The notes: generated by a model not told the origin, from the sequence alone. Numbered from the stretch's first letter, positions 8,540 to 18,146 are shown. The stretch is DNA of 64,000 nucleotides from an uncultured Desulfovibrio sp. (GCA_900541395.1 UQJT01000002.1:1-64000); one strand, 5' to 3'. Numbers and translations are program-made.

Positions 8540-9439
8540 ATGAATATTCGTAAGGTCGTCATCCCCGTGGCGGGGTGGGGGACGCGTTCGCTACCCGCCA
8601 GCAAGAACATTCCCAAGGAGATGCTGCCCATCTTCAACAAGCCGGTTATCCAGTACGTGGTGGAAGAGGCGATGGTGTCGGGCATCAAAGACGTCATCTT
8701 CGTCACCAACCGCGATAAAAGCGTTATCGAGGATCATTTTGACTACAACCTCCAGCTTGAAAACGTGCTCGAACGGGCCGGCAAGCTGGATTTGCTGGCT
8801 CAAGTCCGCTTTGTGGCCGAAATGGTCAACATCATGGCCGTGCGCCAGAAAAAGCAGTTGGGGCTGGGGCATGCCGTGCTGTGCGCCGAAAGCCTGGCGG
8901 CCAATGAGCCCTTCGCCGTCATGGTGGGCGACGATCTCATCTTCGGCGACGTGCCCGGCGTACGCCAGCTTATGAAGGTGGCCGAGGCCGAGGACAAGCC
9001 CGTCATCGGCGTCATGGAGGTTCCTCCGGACAAGGTCAATAAATACGGCATCGTGGCCGGTCGCGACCGGGGCGACGGCGTGTACGAGATCACGGATATG
9101 GTGGAAAAGCCCGCCGTGGGCGAAGCGCCGTCCAATCTGGCCATTATCGGCCGCTATGTGCTGACGCCCGACATCTTCGATCACATCCGTTCCGTTCCCC
9201 CCGGGCACGGCGGTGAAATCCAACTTACCGACGCCATGCGTTCCCTGGCCCGCGAACGCGGCATGTTGGCAATCAAAATGCAGGGCGAGCGTTTCGACGC
9301 GGGCGATTGGGGGGACTACCTCATCGCCAATCTTCATTTCGCCCTGGAAGAAGAACATCTGCAACCGCAACTGCTGGCCCGGCTGCGTGCCATGCTGGAC
9401 GCTTATCCCCAGGTTCCGGCCAAGGCGGCCGACGCTTGA
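8540..9439 (+). CDS. galU: UTP-glucose-1-phosphate uridylyltransferase
   Basis: Makes UDP-glucose for LPS, exopolysaccharide and galactose metabolism. The 299-residue nucleotidyltransferase has the N-terminal nucleotide loop GWGTRSLPASK (12-22), KEMLPIFNKPVIQYVVEEA directly after it, MVGDDLIFG, VNKYGIVAG and the GEIQLTDAMRSL and RFDAGDWGDY stretches typical of GalU. A gcagga ribosome-binding site precedes the ATG at 8540; an upstream in-frame extension to 8459 lies within the leader and is rejected. It has its own promoter and a GC-rich hairpin follows the stop. Confidence 0.96.
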   Translation: MNIRKVVIPVAGWGTRSLPASKNIPKEMLPIFNKPVIQYVVEEAMVSGIKDVIFVTNRDKSVIEDHFDYNLQLENVLERAGKLDLLAQVRFVAEMVNIMAVRQKKQLGLGHAVLCAESLAANEPFAVMVGDDLIFGDVPGVRQLMKVAEAEDKPVIGVMEVPPDKVNKYGIVAGRDRGDGVYEITDMVEKPAVGEAPSNLAIIGRYVLTPDIFDHIRSVPPGHGGEIQLTDAMRSLARERGMLAIKMQGERFDAGDWGDYLIANLHFALEEEHLQPQLLARLRAMLDAYPQVPAKAADA

Positions 9440-9454
9440 AGATCGGTTCGGCCG

Positions 9455-9479
9455 CGCGGGGGGAGCCGCTCCCCCCGCG
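9455..9479 (+). terminator. GC-rich hairpin after galU
   Basis: A perfect 11-bp inverted repeat cgcggggggag / ctccccccgcg with a 3-base loop lies 15 bases after the galU stop. No T-run follows immediately, so it may be a weak or Rho-assisted terminator or an mRNA-end stabiliser. Confidence 0.5.
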
Positions 9480-9840
9480 GAGCGTCGTTTTCGCCTTGTC
9501 GACGGCCCGGTTTCAGACGGTCCGTCGCTTGCGGCGCGGTTTCCGGGCGGCGCGGACTTGCGTCTCCGTGGTATTATCTGCATTCACACCGTTTTTGTAT
9601 TCGCCGGGCTTGCCATAAGGTTCAATCTGTGTCATAACGATTCTGCGGCGCGTTTTTGTTCATCTTTGCGTCGTATAGCACATTTTTTGCATAATCCCGC
9701 GTTAGTAGCCGGGATCACTGTTTGAAAGGCGTTCGACCGCGGGGGTTCCGATGGTGAACGCCGTTTTCCGACGCCGGGCGTATTCCCCCGGAAACGCCCA
9801 GGACTTCACCTGTCATCACTTTCGGGGAGCAACGGCGCGT
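9480..9840 (+). promoter_or_regulatory. Intergenic region upstream of rpoN with weak promoter candidate
   Basis: About 360 bases without a supported gene. The best promoter-like pair is TTGCGT (9666-9671), an 18-base spacer and CATAAT (9690-9695), about 145 bases ahead of the rpoN ATG. In-frame codons run from 9751 into rpoN but lack similarity to the protein family. Confidence 0.35.
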
Positions 9841-11262
9841 ATGGCTCTGGAACTCAAGCAGCAACTCAAGCTCAGCCAGCAACTGCTTATGACGCCTCAA
9901 CTGCAGCAGGCGATCAAGCTTTTGCAATTATCGCGCCTGGAGTTGATGGAAACGGTCCAGCGGGAGCTTCTGGAAAATCCTTTTCTGGAGGAGGCGGAAG
10001 AGCCCGTCCTTGTCCAGGCCGAGCCTGAAACCCGCCCCGAGGACGGCGACGCCGTATACGACAAGGAGGCGGCCGGCTCGGCGGACTGGGAGGATTATCT
10101 GGGCGAACTGTCCAGCGCGCCCAAGCTGGCCGGAGCGCGGGAATACGAGCTGTCCGAGGAAATCAGCAGTCTGGAGGCCCGGCACGCCGCTCACCCGACG
10201 CTTGAAGCCCATCTCATGTGGCAGCTCCGGCTGTCGTCCCTGTCGGAACGGCAAAAAGAAATAGGCGAATATGTTGTCGGCAATCTCGACTCCTCGGGCT
10301 ATCTGCGGGCCACCGCCGAGGAAATCGCCGGGCTGGCCGAGGCCGCGCCCGCCGAGGTGGAGCCGGTTATCGCCGCCATCCAGCGTTTCGACCCTGTGGG
10401 GGTGGCCGCCCGTTCCGCTCAGGAATGCCTGCTCATCCAAATCGAGATGTTGCGCTACGATCGCGATCCCATTCTGGTGGACCTGGTCAAGCATCATCTG
10501 GAAGATTTGGAAACTCATCGCTATAAACCCCTTCTGCGTAAATTTCGCCTGGATATGGATACGCTGAAGGAATACATCGATATTATCCAGTCTCTCGATC
10601 CCATGCCCGGGGCCAGCTTCGGCGAAAGCGAGCCCATGTACGTCAGCCCCGATGTATACGTGTACTCCTGTGACGGCGACTTCGTCATTTTGCTCAACGA
10701 CGACGGTCTGCCCCACCTCCAGATGAACACTATGTATGACGGCGGCGACGTGGCGCTGAGCGACAAAGACAAGGAATACGTCAATGAAAAATTGCGCGCG
10801 GCCTCGTGGTTGATCCGCAGCCTCGAGCAGCGCCAGCGCACGCTGTATAAGGTGGTGGAAAGCATCGTCAAACACCAGCGGCCTTTTTTCGAGGAGGGCG
10901 TCACCAAGCTGAAGCCTTTGATCCTCAAGGACATTGCCGAGGACATCAACATGCATGAGTCCACGGTCAGCCGCATCACCACCAACAAATACGTGGCCAC
11001 GCCCCACGGCATCTTTGAACTCAAGTTCTTTTTCAATAGCGCCCTGGGCTTGAACGACGGCAGCCAGGTGGGGTCGGAAAGCGTCAAGGCCCTTCTCAAA
11101 AAGTGCATCAGCGAAGAAGACCCCAAGGACCCCCTGTCCGACGAACGCCTGTGCGAATTGCTCAAGGAACACCTGGGCGTCAACATCGCCCGCCGCACCG
11201 TGGCCAAATACCGTACCGCCCTCAATATTCCGTCATCGTCCCGGCGCAAATCCCATTTTTAA
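9841..11262 (+). CDS. rpoN: RNA polymerase sigma-54 factor
   Basis: Alternative sigma factor that needs AAA+ activators and reads -24/-12 promoters. The 473-residue protein begins with the Gln/Leu-rich activator-contact region (MALELKQQLKLSQQLLMTPQ), then a short acidic linker (about 55-85), the core-binding domain, the helix-turn-helix region (EDINMHESTVSRITTNKY) and the RpoN box ARRTVAKYR near the C terminus. The ATG at 9841 gives the canonical start; an extension to 9751 is unlikely. It is followed by a strong terminator, so it is probably monocistronic here, without the hpf/ptsN genes that often follow rpoN. Confidence 0.97.
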   Translation: MALELKQQLKLSQQLLMTPQLQQAIKLLQLSRLELMETVQRELLENPFLEEAEEPVLVQAEPETRPEDGDAVYDKEAAGSADWEDYLGELSSAPKLAGAREYELSEEISSLEARHAAHPTLEAHLMWQLRLSSLSERQKEIGEYVVGNLDSSGYLRATAEEIAGLAEAAPAEVEPVIAAIQRFDPVGVAARSAQECLLIQIEMLRYDRDPILVDLVKHHLEDLETHRYKPLLRKFRLDMDTLKEYIDIIQSLDPMPGASFGESEPMYVSPDVYVYSCDGDFVILLNDDGLPHLQMNTMYDGGDVALSDKDKEYVNEKLRAASWLIRSLEQRQRTLYKVVESIVKHQRPFFEEGVTKLKPLILKDIAEDINMHESTVSRITTNKYVATPHGIFELKFFFNSALGLNDGSQVGSESVKALLKKCISEEDPKDPLSDERLCELLKEHLGVNIARRTVAKYRTALNIPSSSRRKSHF

Positions 11263-11327
11263 GCCGCAGCGTTTTTAGATTTTACATTTTTGTCGTAGTC
11301 ATCGAAAAAAAATTTGGACCTGTTTTT

Positions 11328-11365
11328 CGGCTTTGGTTGGGTAAACAACCAAAGCCGTTTTTTTT
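11328..11365 (+). terminator. Strong intrinsic terminator after rpoN
   Basis: A perfect 12-bp stem cggctttggttg / caaccaaagccg with a 6-base loop is followed by eight T residues. Confidence 0.93.
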
Positions 11366-11388
11366 CGTTTGGTTGCGTAGGGTTATGA

Positions 11389-11417
11389 TTGCACAAAATC
11401 GTAATTTTCATTAGATT
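11389..11417 (+). promoter_or_regulatory. Promoter of the branched-chain amino-acid transporter operon
   Basis: TTGCAC (11389-11394), a 17-base spacer and TAGATT (11412-11417) lie just after the rpoN terminator and about 80 bases ahead of the first gene of the transporter operon. Confidence 0.55.
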
Positions 11418-11495
11418 GAAGCTGGCCGCCCGTAGCGGCGCACCGGCTCTGTTGCGGCGGCTGTTCTTTCCCCTAATGTCATGCGGAGGCAGTGT

Positions 11496-12641
11496 ATGAA
11501 TGTCGCAAAATTGTGCGCGTCGGCCGCGTTGGCCGCGCTGGCGTGCGGATTCGCCGTTCCGGCCGCTCAGGCCGCCGATCCGATTAAAATCGGCGTATAT
11601 CTGCCCTTGACCGGGCAGAACGCGTTTGGCGGACAACTGGAGCTTGAAGGCATCCAACTGGCTCAGAAGGCTCAGCCCACCGTGCTGGACCGGCCGGTGG
11701 AGCTGGTGATCGTGGACAACAAGTCGGATAAGGTGGAAGCGGCCAACGCCGTGACCCGTCTGACCGAGCGCGACAAGGTGCCGGTGATCATCGGCACCTA
11801 CGGCTCCTCTCTGGCTTTGGCCGGGGGCGAGGTGGCCGAACGCGCGGGCGTGCCCGTCATCGGCACCTCGTGCACCAATCCTCTGGTAACCCAGGGCAAG
11901 AAGTACTATTTCCGCGCCTGCTTCATCGATCCCTATCAGGGCGCGGCCGCCGCCACCTATGCCTTCCAGAATCTGGGATTCAAAAAGGCCGCCATCCTCA
12001 TGGACGTGGCCTCGGACTACTCCGTGGGCCTGTGCAACTTCTTCAAGCGCGCCTACACCAAATTGGGCGGCGAAGTGGTGGCCGACCTCAAGTATAGCTC
12101 CGGCGACCAGGACTTCACGGCCCAGCTGACCGAAATCATCAGCAAAAAGCCCGACATTGTGTTCATGCCCGCCTACTTCGCCGAAGGCGCCATCATCATG
12201 AAACAGGCCCGCGAACTGGGCGGCGGCTTCGTGATCATGGGCGCGGACGCCATGGACAACCCCGATACCCTGACCATCGGCGGCAGCGCCGTGGAAGGTT
12301 TTTTGCACACCACGTTCCCCTATGATGTGACCATGCCCGATATGGGCCCCGAAGCCAAGGCGTTTACCGACGCCTGGCGCGCCGCCTACCCGGGCAAGGA
12401 CCCCAACGTGAACTCCGCCCTTGGTTACAACTGCTACAATATCGTGCTCGACGCCATCAAGCGCGCCGGGTCCGACAAGCCCGAAGCCATCACCCAGGCC
12501 CTGGCCCAGACCAAGGATCTGCCCACCGCCCTCGGCACCCTGACCATGAACGAAACCCACGACGCCGAGCTGCCCGTGGGCATCATTCAGTATAAGGACG
12601 GCAAGAGGGTGTATCTCGGCGAGGTCAAGCCCGCTTTGTAA
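11496..12641 (+). CDS. livJ: Branched-chain amino-acid ABC transporter, substrate-binding protein
   Basis: A periplasmic binding protein of the Leu/Ile/Val (Peripla_BP_6) family; 381 residues. A Sec signal peptide ends at about residue 26 (AAQA then AD), followed by the typical IKIGVYLPLTGQNAFGGQLELEG start of the mature domain. The ATG at 11496 has a cggagg site 7 bases upstream and is preferred over the ATG at 11481. It is the first gene of a five-gene cassette. Four cysteines in the mature protein may pair in the periplasm. Whether it prefers branched-chain amino acids, another amino acid or a urea-like substrate cannot be told from sequence. Confidence 0.92.
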   Translation: MNVAKLCASAALAALACGFAVPAAQAADPIKIGVYLPLTGQNAFGGQLELEGIQLAQKAQPTVLDRPVELVIVDNKSDKVEAANAVTRLTERDKVPVIIGTYGSSLALAGGEVAERAGVPVIGTSCTNPLVTQGKKYYFRACFIDPYQGAAAATYAFQNLGFKKAAILMDVASDYSVGLCNFFKRAYTKLGGEVVADLKYSSGDQDFTAQLTEIISKKPDIVFMPAYFAEGAIIMKQARELGGGFVIMGADAMDNPDTLTIGGSAVEGFLHTTFPYDVTMPDMGPEAKAFTDAWRAAYPGKDPNVNSALGYNCYNIVLDAIKRAGSDKPEAITQALAQTKDLPTALGTLTMNETHDAELPVGIIQYKDGKRVYLGEVKPAL

Positions 12642-12794
12642 TCCACAACGGCTTTTTCCCCGCCGGCAAACAACCGGCGGGGAAACGCCCTGTTGCGGCG
12701 GTCGCCGCGTCCCGCCTCGGGTTCGCGGTCTGCCATGAGCGTCGGCTGTCCGGCCCTTGCGGCTTTTTTGTTCCGATCCACCAAGGCGGGCCCC

Positions 12795-13688
12795 ATGAGT
12801 TTGGATCTGTTTCTCCAGCATTTCCTCAACGCCCTGACGCTGGGGTCGCTCTACGGCCTCATCGCCATCGGCTACACGATGGTGTACGGCATACTCCGGC
12901 TCATCAACTTCGCTCACGGCGATATTTTGATGCTGGGCGCGTATTTCGTGTTTTACGGCACCACCACCTTTTTCCTGCCCTGGCCCGTGGCTGTGCTGGT
13001 GGCCATCGTCGGGGCCAGCCTCATGGGCGTGCTGGTGGACCGGGTGGCTTACAAACCCCTGCGCAATGCGCCCCGTATTTCAGCGCTGATCAGCGCCATC
13101 GCGGTTTCTTTCTTTTTGGAAAGCCTGGCCGTGGTGGTGTTCAGCGGTCTGCCGCGGCCTGTGCATCAGCCCGAATGGCTGGTGTCCATCATCACTGTGG
13201 GGACCGCCCGCTTCATGCCTCTGACCCTCATCGTGCCCGCCGTGACCGCTCTTTTGGTGCTGCTGCTGTTATGGGTCGTCTATCGCACCAAGCCCGGTCT
13301 GGCCATGCGCGCCATCTCGCGCGACATCGAAACCACCCGCATGCTCGGGGTGTCCGTGGACAAGATTATCGCCCTGACTTTCGGCATAGGCTCGGCTCTG
13401 GCCGCCGCGTCGGGCATCATGTGGGCTTTGCGTTACCCGCAGATTAACCCGTACATGGGCGTCATCCCCGGCTTCAAGGCCTTCATCGCCGCCGTGTTCG
13501 GAGGCATCGGCTCCATCCAGGGGGCCGTGGTGGGGGGGCTTATCCTCGGCTTCATCGAAATTATGACAGTGGCCTTTCTTCCCTCGTTGTCCGGCTACCG
13601 CGACGCGTTCGCCTTCGTCCTGCTGGTGGTCATCCTGCTGGTCAAACCCACCGGTCTCTTCGGTGAAAAACAGGAGGAGAAAATATGA
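12795..13688 (+). CDS. livH: Branched-chain amino-acid ABC transporter permease LivH
   Basis: A 297-residue inner-membrane permease with about eight hydrophobic segments. The N terminus (FLNALTLGSLYGLIAIGYTM) and the GILRLINFAHGDILMLGAYF stretch are highly characteristic of LivH. The ATG at 12795 has an aaggcgg site 5 bases upstream; a longer frame from 12693 lies in the intergenic hairpin region and is rejected. The 153 bases before it contain a ccccgccggcaaacaaccggcgggg hairpin that may stabilise the abundant livJ part of the transcript. Confidence 0.93.
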   Translation: MSLDLFLQHFLNALTLGSLYGLIAIGYTMVYGILRLINFAHGDILMLGAYFVFYGTTTFFLPWPVAVLVAIVGASLMGVLVDRVAYKPLRNAPRISALISAIAVSFFLESLAVVVFSGLPRPVHQPEWLVSIITVGTARFMPLTLIVPAVTALLVLLLLWVVYRTKPGLAMRAISRDIETTRMLGVSVDKIIALTFGIGSALAAASGIMWALRYPQINPYMGVIPGFKAFIAAVFGGIGSIQGAVVGGLILGFIEIMTVAFLPSLSGYRDAFAFVLLVVILLVKPTGLFGEKQEEKI

Positions 13689-13800
13689 AGCCACGCGGCC
13701 ATAGCATTCAGGCGGCGAGCAGCCGCCCGGCGGCCTGCGCTGCCGGAGCGCTCTCGCCGGGTTCCGCGGGTAACCCGGCCATCCGGCAGGGAGGCAAGAT

Positions 13801-14964
13801 ATGAGTCAGGATGCTCTTGCCGTTCAAAACGCCTCCCGCCGGTCGGCCAAAGCCCGCCGCGACTGGACGCTGAACGCCGTGGTTCTGGCCCTGTTCGCCC
13901 TCTTTCTGTGGTGGGGCGACGGCAGCATGGCCCGCGCCCTTGGTTGGGATTGGCTGCCCGCCAAACTCAACGGCTATCAGGTACAAATTCTCAACCTGGT
14001 GGCTGTGTACGGCATTCTGGCTTTATCCCTCAACCTGATTTACGGGTTCACCGGCATGTTTTCCCTGGGGCACGCCGGGTTCATGGCCATCGGCGCCTAT
14101 GTGTCGGCCCTGTGCGTGCTGCCCGCCGCCCAGAAGGAAATGATGTGGCTCATCGATCCCATCATGTGGCCCTTTTCCGTGCTGCATACTCCGTTCTGGA
14201 TATCCGTCGTGCTCGGCGGTCTGGCGGCGGCCTTCATCGCCCTGTTCATCGGCTTTCCCGTGCTGCGCCTGGGCGGCGACTATCTCGGCATCGCCACCCT
14301 GGGCTTTGCCGAAATCATCCGGGTGCTTATCGTCAACCTGACGCCCATCACCAACGGGTCCCTGGGCATCAAGGGCTTGCCCGCCCACACCACGCTTTTG
14401 ACCAGCTATCTGTGGTTGTTCCTGGTTCTGTTCGGCATGGTGCGCCTGCTGAACAGCAACTTCGGCAACGTGCTCAAGGCCGTGCGCGACGACGAGGTGG
14501 CGGCTCAGGTCATGGGGATCGACGTATTCCGCAGCAAGCTGTTCTCGTTCTGTCTGGGCGCTTTTTTGGCCGGCGTGGGCGGGGCCTTGCTCGGCAATCT
14601 GCTGACCACCATCGATCCCAAGATGTTCAATTTTCAGTTGACCTTCAACATCCTCATGATTGTGGTGGCCGGAGGCCTCGGTTCTCTGACGGGCAGCATT
14701 CTGGGCAGCGTCATCATCACCGTGCTGCTGGAATGGCTGCGGGTGGTGGAATCGCCTCTTGATGTGGGCGTGTTCACCATACCCGGCATACCGGGCATGC
14801 GCATGGTGGTGTTTTCCGTGGTGCTGCTGCTCATCATCCTGTATCGCCGCGAGGGCATTATGGGCATGCGCGAGATCACCTGGGACGGTATTTTCGGCTT
14901 TTTCGGACGGGCGCGCCGCCGTTTGCGGGGCGAAAGCCGACCGGACGGGGAGGATGGAGCATGA
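13801..14964 (+). CDS. livM: Branched-chain amino-acid ABC transporter permease LivM
   Basis: The second permease, 387 residues, with about ten hydrophobic segments. Family landmarks are LALSLNLIYGFTGMFSLGHAGFMAIGAY (central), RLGGDYLGIATLGFAEIIR and GGLGSLTGSILGSVIIT. A ggagg site precedes the ATG by 6 bases. It is separated from livH by 112 bases and overlaps livG by 4 (ATGA). The roughly 45-residue N-terminal segment before the first conserved helix is typical of LivM. Confidence 0.93.
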   Translation: MSQDALAVQNASRRSAKARRDWTLNAVVLALFALFLWWGDGSMARALGWDWLPAKLNGYQVQILNLVAVYGILALSLNLIYGFTGMFSLGHAGFMAIGAYVSALCVLPAAQKEMMWLIDPIMWPFSVLHTPFWISVVLGGLAAAFIALFIGFPVLRLGGDYLGIATLGFAEIIRVLIVNLTPITNGSLGIKGLPAHTTLLTSYLWLFLVLFGMVRLLNSNFGNVLKAVRDDEVAAQVMGIDVFRSKLFSFCLGAFLAGVGGALLGNLLTTIDPKMFNFQLTFNILMIVVAGGLGSLTGSILGSVIITVLLEWLRVVESPLDVGVFTIPGIPGMRMVVFSVVLLLIILYRREGIMGMREITWDGIFGFFGRARRRLRGESRPDGEDGA

Positions 14965-15740
14965 GCGCCGCCGACAACATTATTGAAGTCAGGGACGTGA
15001 CCATGCGCTTCGGCGGCCTGACCGCCGTCAGTCAGTTGGACATCCGCATCCCGCGCGGCGGCATCGTGGGGCTTATCGGTCCCAACGGCGCGGGCAAGAC
15101 CACGGTGTTCAACGTCATCACCGGTTTTTACACCCCGCAGGAAGGAAAAGTGTTTTTCGAGGGGCGGGATATCACGGGTGTGAAGCCGCACCGCATCTGC
15201 GCGGCGGGCATGGCCCGCACTTTCCAGAATATCCGCTTGTTCCACAACGAAACGGCTTTGGAAAATGTGATGATCGGCCGCCATGTGCGTCGTAAAAGCC
15301 ATTGGTGGAGCGCTGTGCTCGGGTTGGCGGCCGGAGAGGAGGCGGCCATCCGGGCCCGCGCGGCCGAATTGCTGGATCGGGTGGGGCTGGCCGCCCACGG
15401 GGACGAAAAAGCTTCGGCCCTGCCCTATGGGGCGCAGCGGCGGCTGGAAATCGCCCGCGCTCTGGCCACGGACCCGACCTTTCTGCTGCTGGATGAACCC
15501 GCGGCGGGCATGAACCCGCAGGAGAGCATGGAGCTTATGCGCTTCATCCGTCAGATACGGGATGAATTCGGGCTGACCATTCTGCTCATCGAGCACGACA
15601 TGAAAGTGGTCATGGGCGTGTGCGAACATATATGGGTGCTGGAATACGGACAGATCATCGCCGACGGCGCGCCCGAGGCCATCCGTGCCAATCCCCGGGT
15701 CATCGAAGCCTATCTGGGCGAGGAGGTCGTCCATGTCTGA
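14961..15740 (+). CDS. livG: Branched-chain amino-acid ABC transporter ATPase LivG
   Basis: A 259-residue cytoplasmic ATPase. The Walker A is GPNGAGKT (about 40-47), the signature motif is unusual (PYGAQRRLEIARALA rather than LSGGQ-like), and the Walker B is FLLLDEPAAGMNP followed by the switch His in LLIEHDM. The degenerate YGAQRRLEIARAL signature is normal for LivG. Its start overlaps livM (ATGA) and its end overlaps livF, so the three are translationally coupled. Confidence 0.94.
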   Translation: MSAADNIIEVRDVTMRFGGLTAVSQLDIRIPRGGIVGLIGPNGAGKTTVFNVITGFYTPQEGKVFFEGRDITGVKPHRICAAGMARTFQNIRLFHNETALENVMIGRHVRRKSHWWSAVLGLAAGEEAAIRARAAELLDRVGLAAHGDEKASALPYGAQRRLEIARALATDPTFLLLDEPAAGMNPQESMELMRFIRQIRDEFGLTILLIEHDMKVVMGVCEHIWVLEYGQIIADGAPEAIRANPRVIEAYLGEEVVHV

Positions 15741-16467
15741 CATCATGCTCGAAATCAAGGACCTCCACGTCCACTACGGCGGCATTCACGCCGTGAAGGG
15801 AGTATCGCTGTCCATCCCGCGCGGCAGCATCGTTACCCTGATCGGAGCCAACGGCGCGGGCAAAAGCAGCGTCATCCGCTCCGTGGCCGGTCTGGTCAAG
15901 GGCGCGACGGGCGAGGTGATCCTGACCCGGCGCGCGGGGGACAAGCCTTTGTCGCTGCTGGGGCAGCCGCCGGAAAGCATGGTGCGTCACGGTATAGCTC
16001 TCAGCCCTGAGGGGCGGCGTATTCTGCCCCATCTGACCGTGGCCGAGAATCTGACTCTGGGGGCGTGGTGCCGCTCGGACAAGGAGGGCATCGCGGGAGA
16101 GATGGAGCGGGTGTATCGGTTGTTCCCGCGCCTGGCCGAACGCAGCTGGCAGAAGGGCGGCACTCTGTCCGGCGGGGAACAGCAGATGTTGGCCGTGGGC
16201 CGGGCGCTCATGAGTCAGCCCGATCTGGTCATGCTGGACGAGCCCTCGTTGGGGCTGGCCCCTCTGCTGGTCAGGGACATTTTCCAGATCATCAACCGCA
16301 TCAACGCCGAGGGGCGTACCGTTTTGCTCGTGGAGCAGAACGCTTACGCCGCTCTGTCCATCGCGGACTACGCTTATATTCTGGAAGTGGGCTCCGTGGT
16401 TCTGGAAGGACCGGGCAAGGAGATGCTGGCCAATCCCAAAGTGAAGGAAGCCTATTTGGGCGGCTGA
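15733..16467 (+). CDS. livF: Branched-chain amino-acid ABC transporter ATPase LivF
   Basis: A 244-residue ATPase with Walker A GANGAGKS, signature LSGGEQQMLAVGRAL, Walker B LVMLDEPSLGLAP and the C-terminal LGG ending common in LivF. The ATG at 15733 overlaps the end of livG by 8 bases; an upstream start at 15685 inside livG is unlikely. It is the last gene of the transporter cassette and converges on the minus-strand metalloprotease gene, with 61 bases between the stops. Confidence 0.94.
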   Translation: MSDIMLEIKDLHVHYGGIHAVKGVSLSIPRGSIVTLIGANGAGKSSVIRSVAGLVKGATGEVILTRRAGDKPLSLLGQPPESMVRHGIALSPEGRRILPHLTVAENLTLGAWCRSDKEGIAGEMERVYRLFPRLAERSWQKGGTLSGGEQQMLAVGRALMSQPDLVMLDEPSLGLAPLLVRDIFQIINRINAEGRTVLLVEQNAYAALSIADYAYILEVGSVVLEGPGKEMLANPKVKEAYLGG

Positions 16468-16528
16468 GCTTTTTGGGCGGGCCGCCGTTGCGCATTTTTT
16501 CGGAGCATGCTCGCTGCAAAGGCGGGCC

Positions 16529-17296
16529 TCAGTCTTTGGCATGCTCCAGGCCCCACAAGTGCAGTTCCCGGGCGCGGATTGCCGCGCCGGGCAGCAGTTC
16601 CTCCAGCAGGGCGTGGAAGCGGGGGCCGTGGTTCATGTGCCGCAGGTGGCACAATTCATGGAGGATCACGTAATCCACATACGCCAGGGGCGCGGCGGAA
16701 AGCTGCCGGGCGAGGGTGATCCCGCCTTGCGTCGAGCAACTGCCCCAACGCCGTTTGAGGGAGCGCACCCGCAGCGTCGGGCAGGGAACGTCCAGCCGGA
16801 CGCGAACCCTGGTGTACAGTCGGGACAGACGACGGCGCAGCAGGCTTTCCGCCACGCTTTGCCGCCACCTCTCCACAGAGCGGCGTACCGCGTCCGGCGT
16901 CAGAGGGGCGGAGCCGGGCAGGATCGCCAATTCCTTTCCCCGCAGTTCGGCCACGGCCGCGCGACGGCGTCCCGCGGGCGCGGGGTCGGCGAAGCGCAGG
17001 CGAAAAGGACGACCCAGATAATATACGACTTCGCCTTCCACCCAGAGTCGGGGCGGGGGAAGAGCGTGTTCGCGGAAAAAGCGTCGCTTGGCTTCAATCC
17101 AGGCCCGTTTGCGTTGCACGGCGTCAAGCACATCCCGAGGCCGGGCGTGGAACGGGGCTTTGACCGTCACCCCGCCGTCGGCTTGCACGGTGATGCGCAG
17201 AGTGCGTCGCCGGTCGCGCAGCAGCAGAAAGGGCAGCGCCGGCAGGGCGCTCGTTTCCGGCAGGACAATCAGTTCAGGGGGGACGGGACGAAGCAC
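16529..17296 (-). CDS. YgjP-like (DUF45) zinc metalloprotease
   Basis: A 255-residue cytoplasmic protein of the YgjP/M48-like family. The zinc site is HELCHLRHMNHGPRFH near residues 212-227 (HExxH plus a third His). Before it comes the family hallmark SLKRRWGSCSTQGGITLARQL. No signal peptide or membrane segment is visible. It is the last gene of a three-gene minus-strand operon, starting 12 bases after the stop of the membrane-protein gene. Substrates of the family are not well known; a role in protein processing is inference. Confidence 0.88.
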   Translation of the reverse strand: MLRPVPPELIVLPETSALPALPFLLLRDRRRTLRITVQADGGVTVKAPFHARPRDVLDAVQRKRAWIEAKRRFFREHALPPPRLWVEGEVVYYLGRPFRLRFADPAPAGRRRAAVAELRGKELAILPGSAPLTPDAVRRSVERWRQSVAESLLRRRLSRLYTRVRVRLDVPCPTLRVRSLKRRWGSCSTQGGITLARQLSAAPLAYVDYVILHELCHLRHMNHGPRFHALLEELLPGAAIRARELHLWGLEHAKD

Positions 17297-17308
17297 GGGA
17301 AACCCGAC

Positions 17309-18142
17309 TCAGGCCGCCAGCCAGCGTCGGGCCGGAGGAGTATAGAGGCAGACGCAGGCCGCCAGGGACAGAATGGTCCGCAGAAGGTGAAATATCTGCC
17401 AGGGCAGGGGGTAGACGCCGGGTTCCAGTACGGTGAGCAAAGGCCCCAGAATGCAGACGCCCACATAGACCGGCCGGAACACCCGCAGACCGCGACGTCC
17501 CACCAGCCAGACCAGCGTGGCGAACAGAAACACGTCCTGGGGCAGCGCCCGCGCATCATAGAAAGAAGGGTCCAGGGCGGGCAGCCCCAGGGGGGACAGA
17601 GGAGCCAGGGCTTCCACGATGGGGAACAGGGCCAGCGCGCAGCCCGCGACGATGAAAACGCGGATGGGCGCGGGGGCCGGGCCTTCCGGGCGGGGCAGGG
17701 GCAGCATAAGGGTAACGAGACGGTAGGAAAGATAGAACAGCGCGCACATAAGCAGCGGGCCGATCTGGCCCAGCAGTATGGGAACCATCGCCACACGCAT
17801 GGACGATGCGTAATGCATGAGCAGGGAACTCACCGTGAAAAAGCCCGCCGCATAGGCCGCAAAAGTAATGAGTGAGGCGCGGCACGCTTCGCGCAGGCGC
17901 AGAAGCCAGGGGCGGCGTTCGTCCAGCCCGGCCACCAGAGCGGGCGGCAGCAACACGCCCAGCCCCACGCGCAGGGCGAAATCGGCCCAGGGCCGGGTAA
18001 GACCGCGCCCGAAATGGATAATGCCCAGAAAATCGGCACAGGTCAGCACCAGCCAGCAGGTAAAGGCCAGGGCCGGTCCCAGAAGCAGGAGAGTGAGCAC
18101 GGCCCGCGCCAGGGGCCGAAACGGAGTGAGCGCGCCGGGCAT
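17309..18142 (-). CDS. Multipass membrane protein of unknown function
   Basis: A 277-residue hydrophobic protein with roughly seven predicted membrane segments and short Arg-rich loops, orientation unclear. I recognise no family and see no catalytic motif. Its ATG lies 4 bases after the stop of the CBS-domain gene and its stop is 12 bases before the YgjP-like protease gene, so all three are probably co-transcribed. No clear ribosome-binding site is visible, suggesting coupling to the gene before it. Confidence 0.75.
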   Translation of the reverse strand: MPGALTPFRPLARAVLTLLLLGPALAFTCWLVLTCADFLGIIHFGRGLTRPWADFALRVGLGVLLPPALVAGLDERRPWLLRLREACRASLITFAAYAAGFFTVSSLLMHYASSMRVAMVPILLGQIGPLLMCALFYLSYRLVTLMLPLPRPEGPAPAPIRVFIVAGCALALFPIVEALAPLSPLGLPALDPSFYDARALPQDVFLFATLVWLVGRRGLRVFRPVYVGVCILGPLLTVLEPGVYPLPWQIFHLLRTILSLAACVCLYTPPARRWLAA

Positions 18143-18146
18143 ACGG

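Noticed and set aside
11259..12917. Antisense frame opposite livJ (552 codons)
   Set aside because: Mirror of a certain gene and crosses the rpoN terminator.
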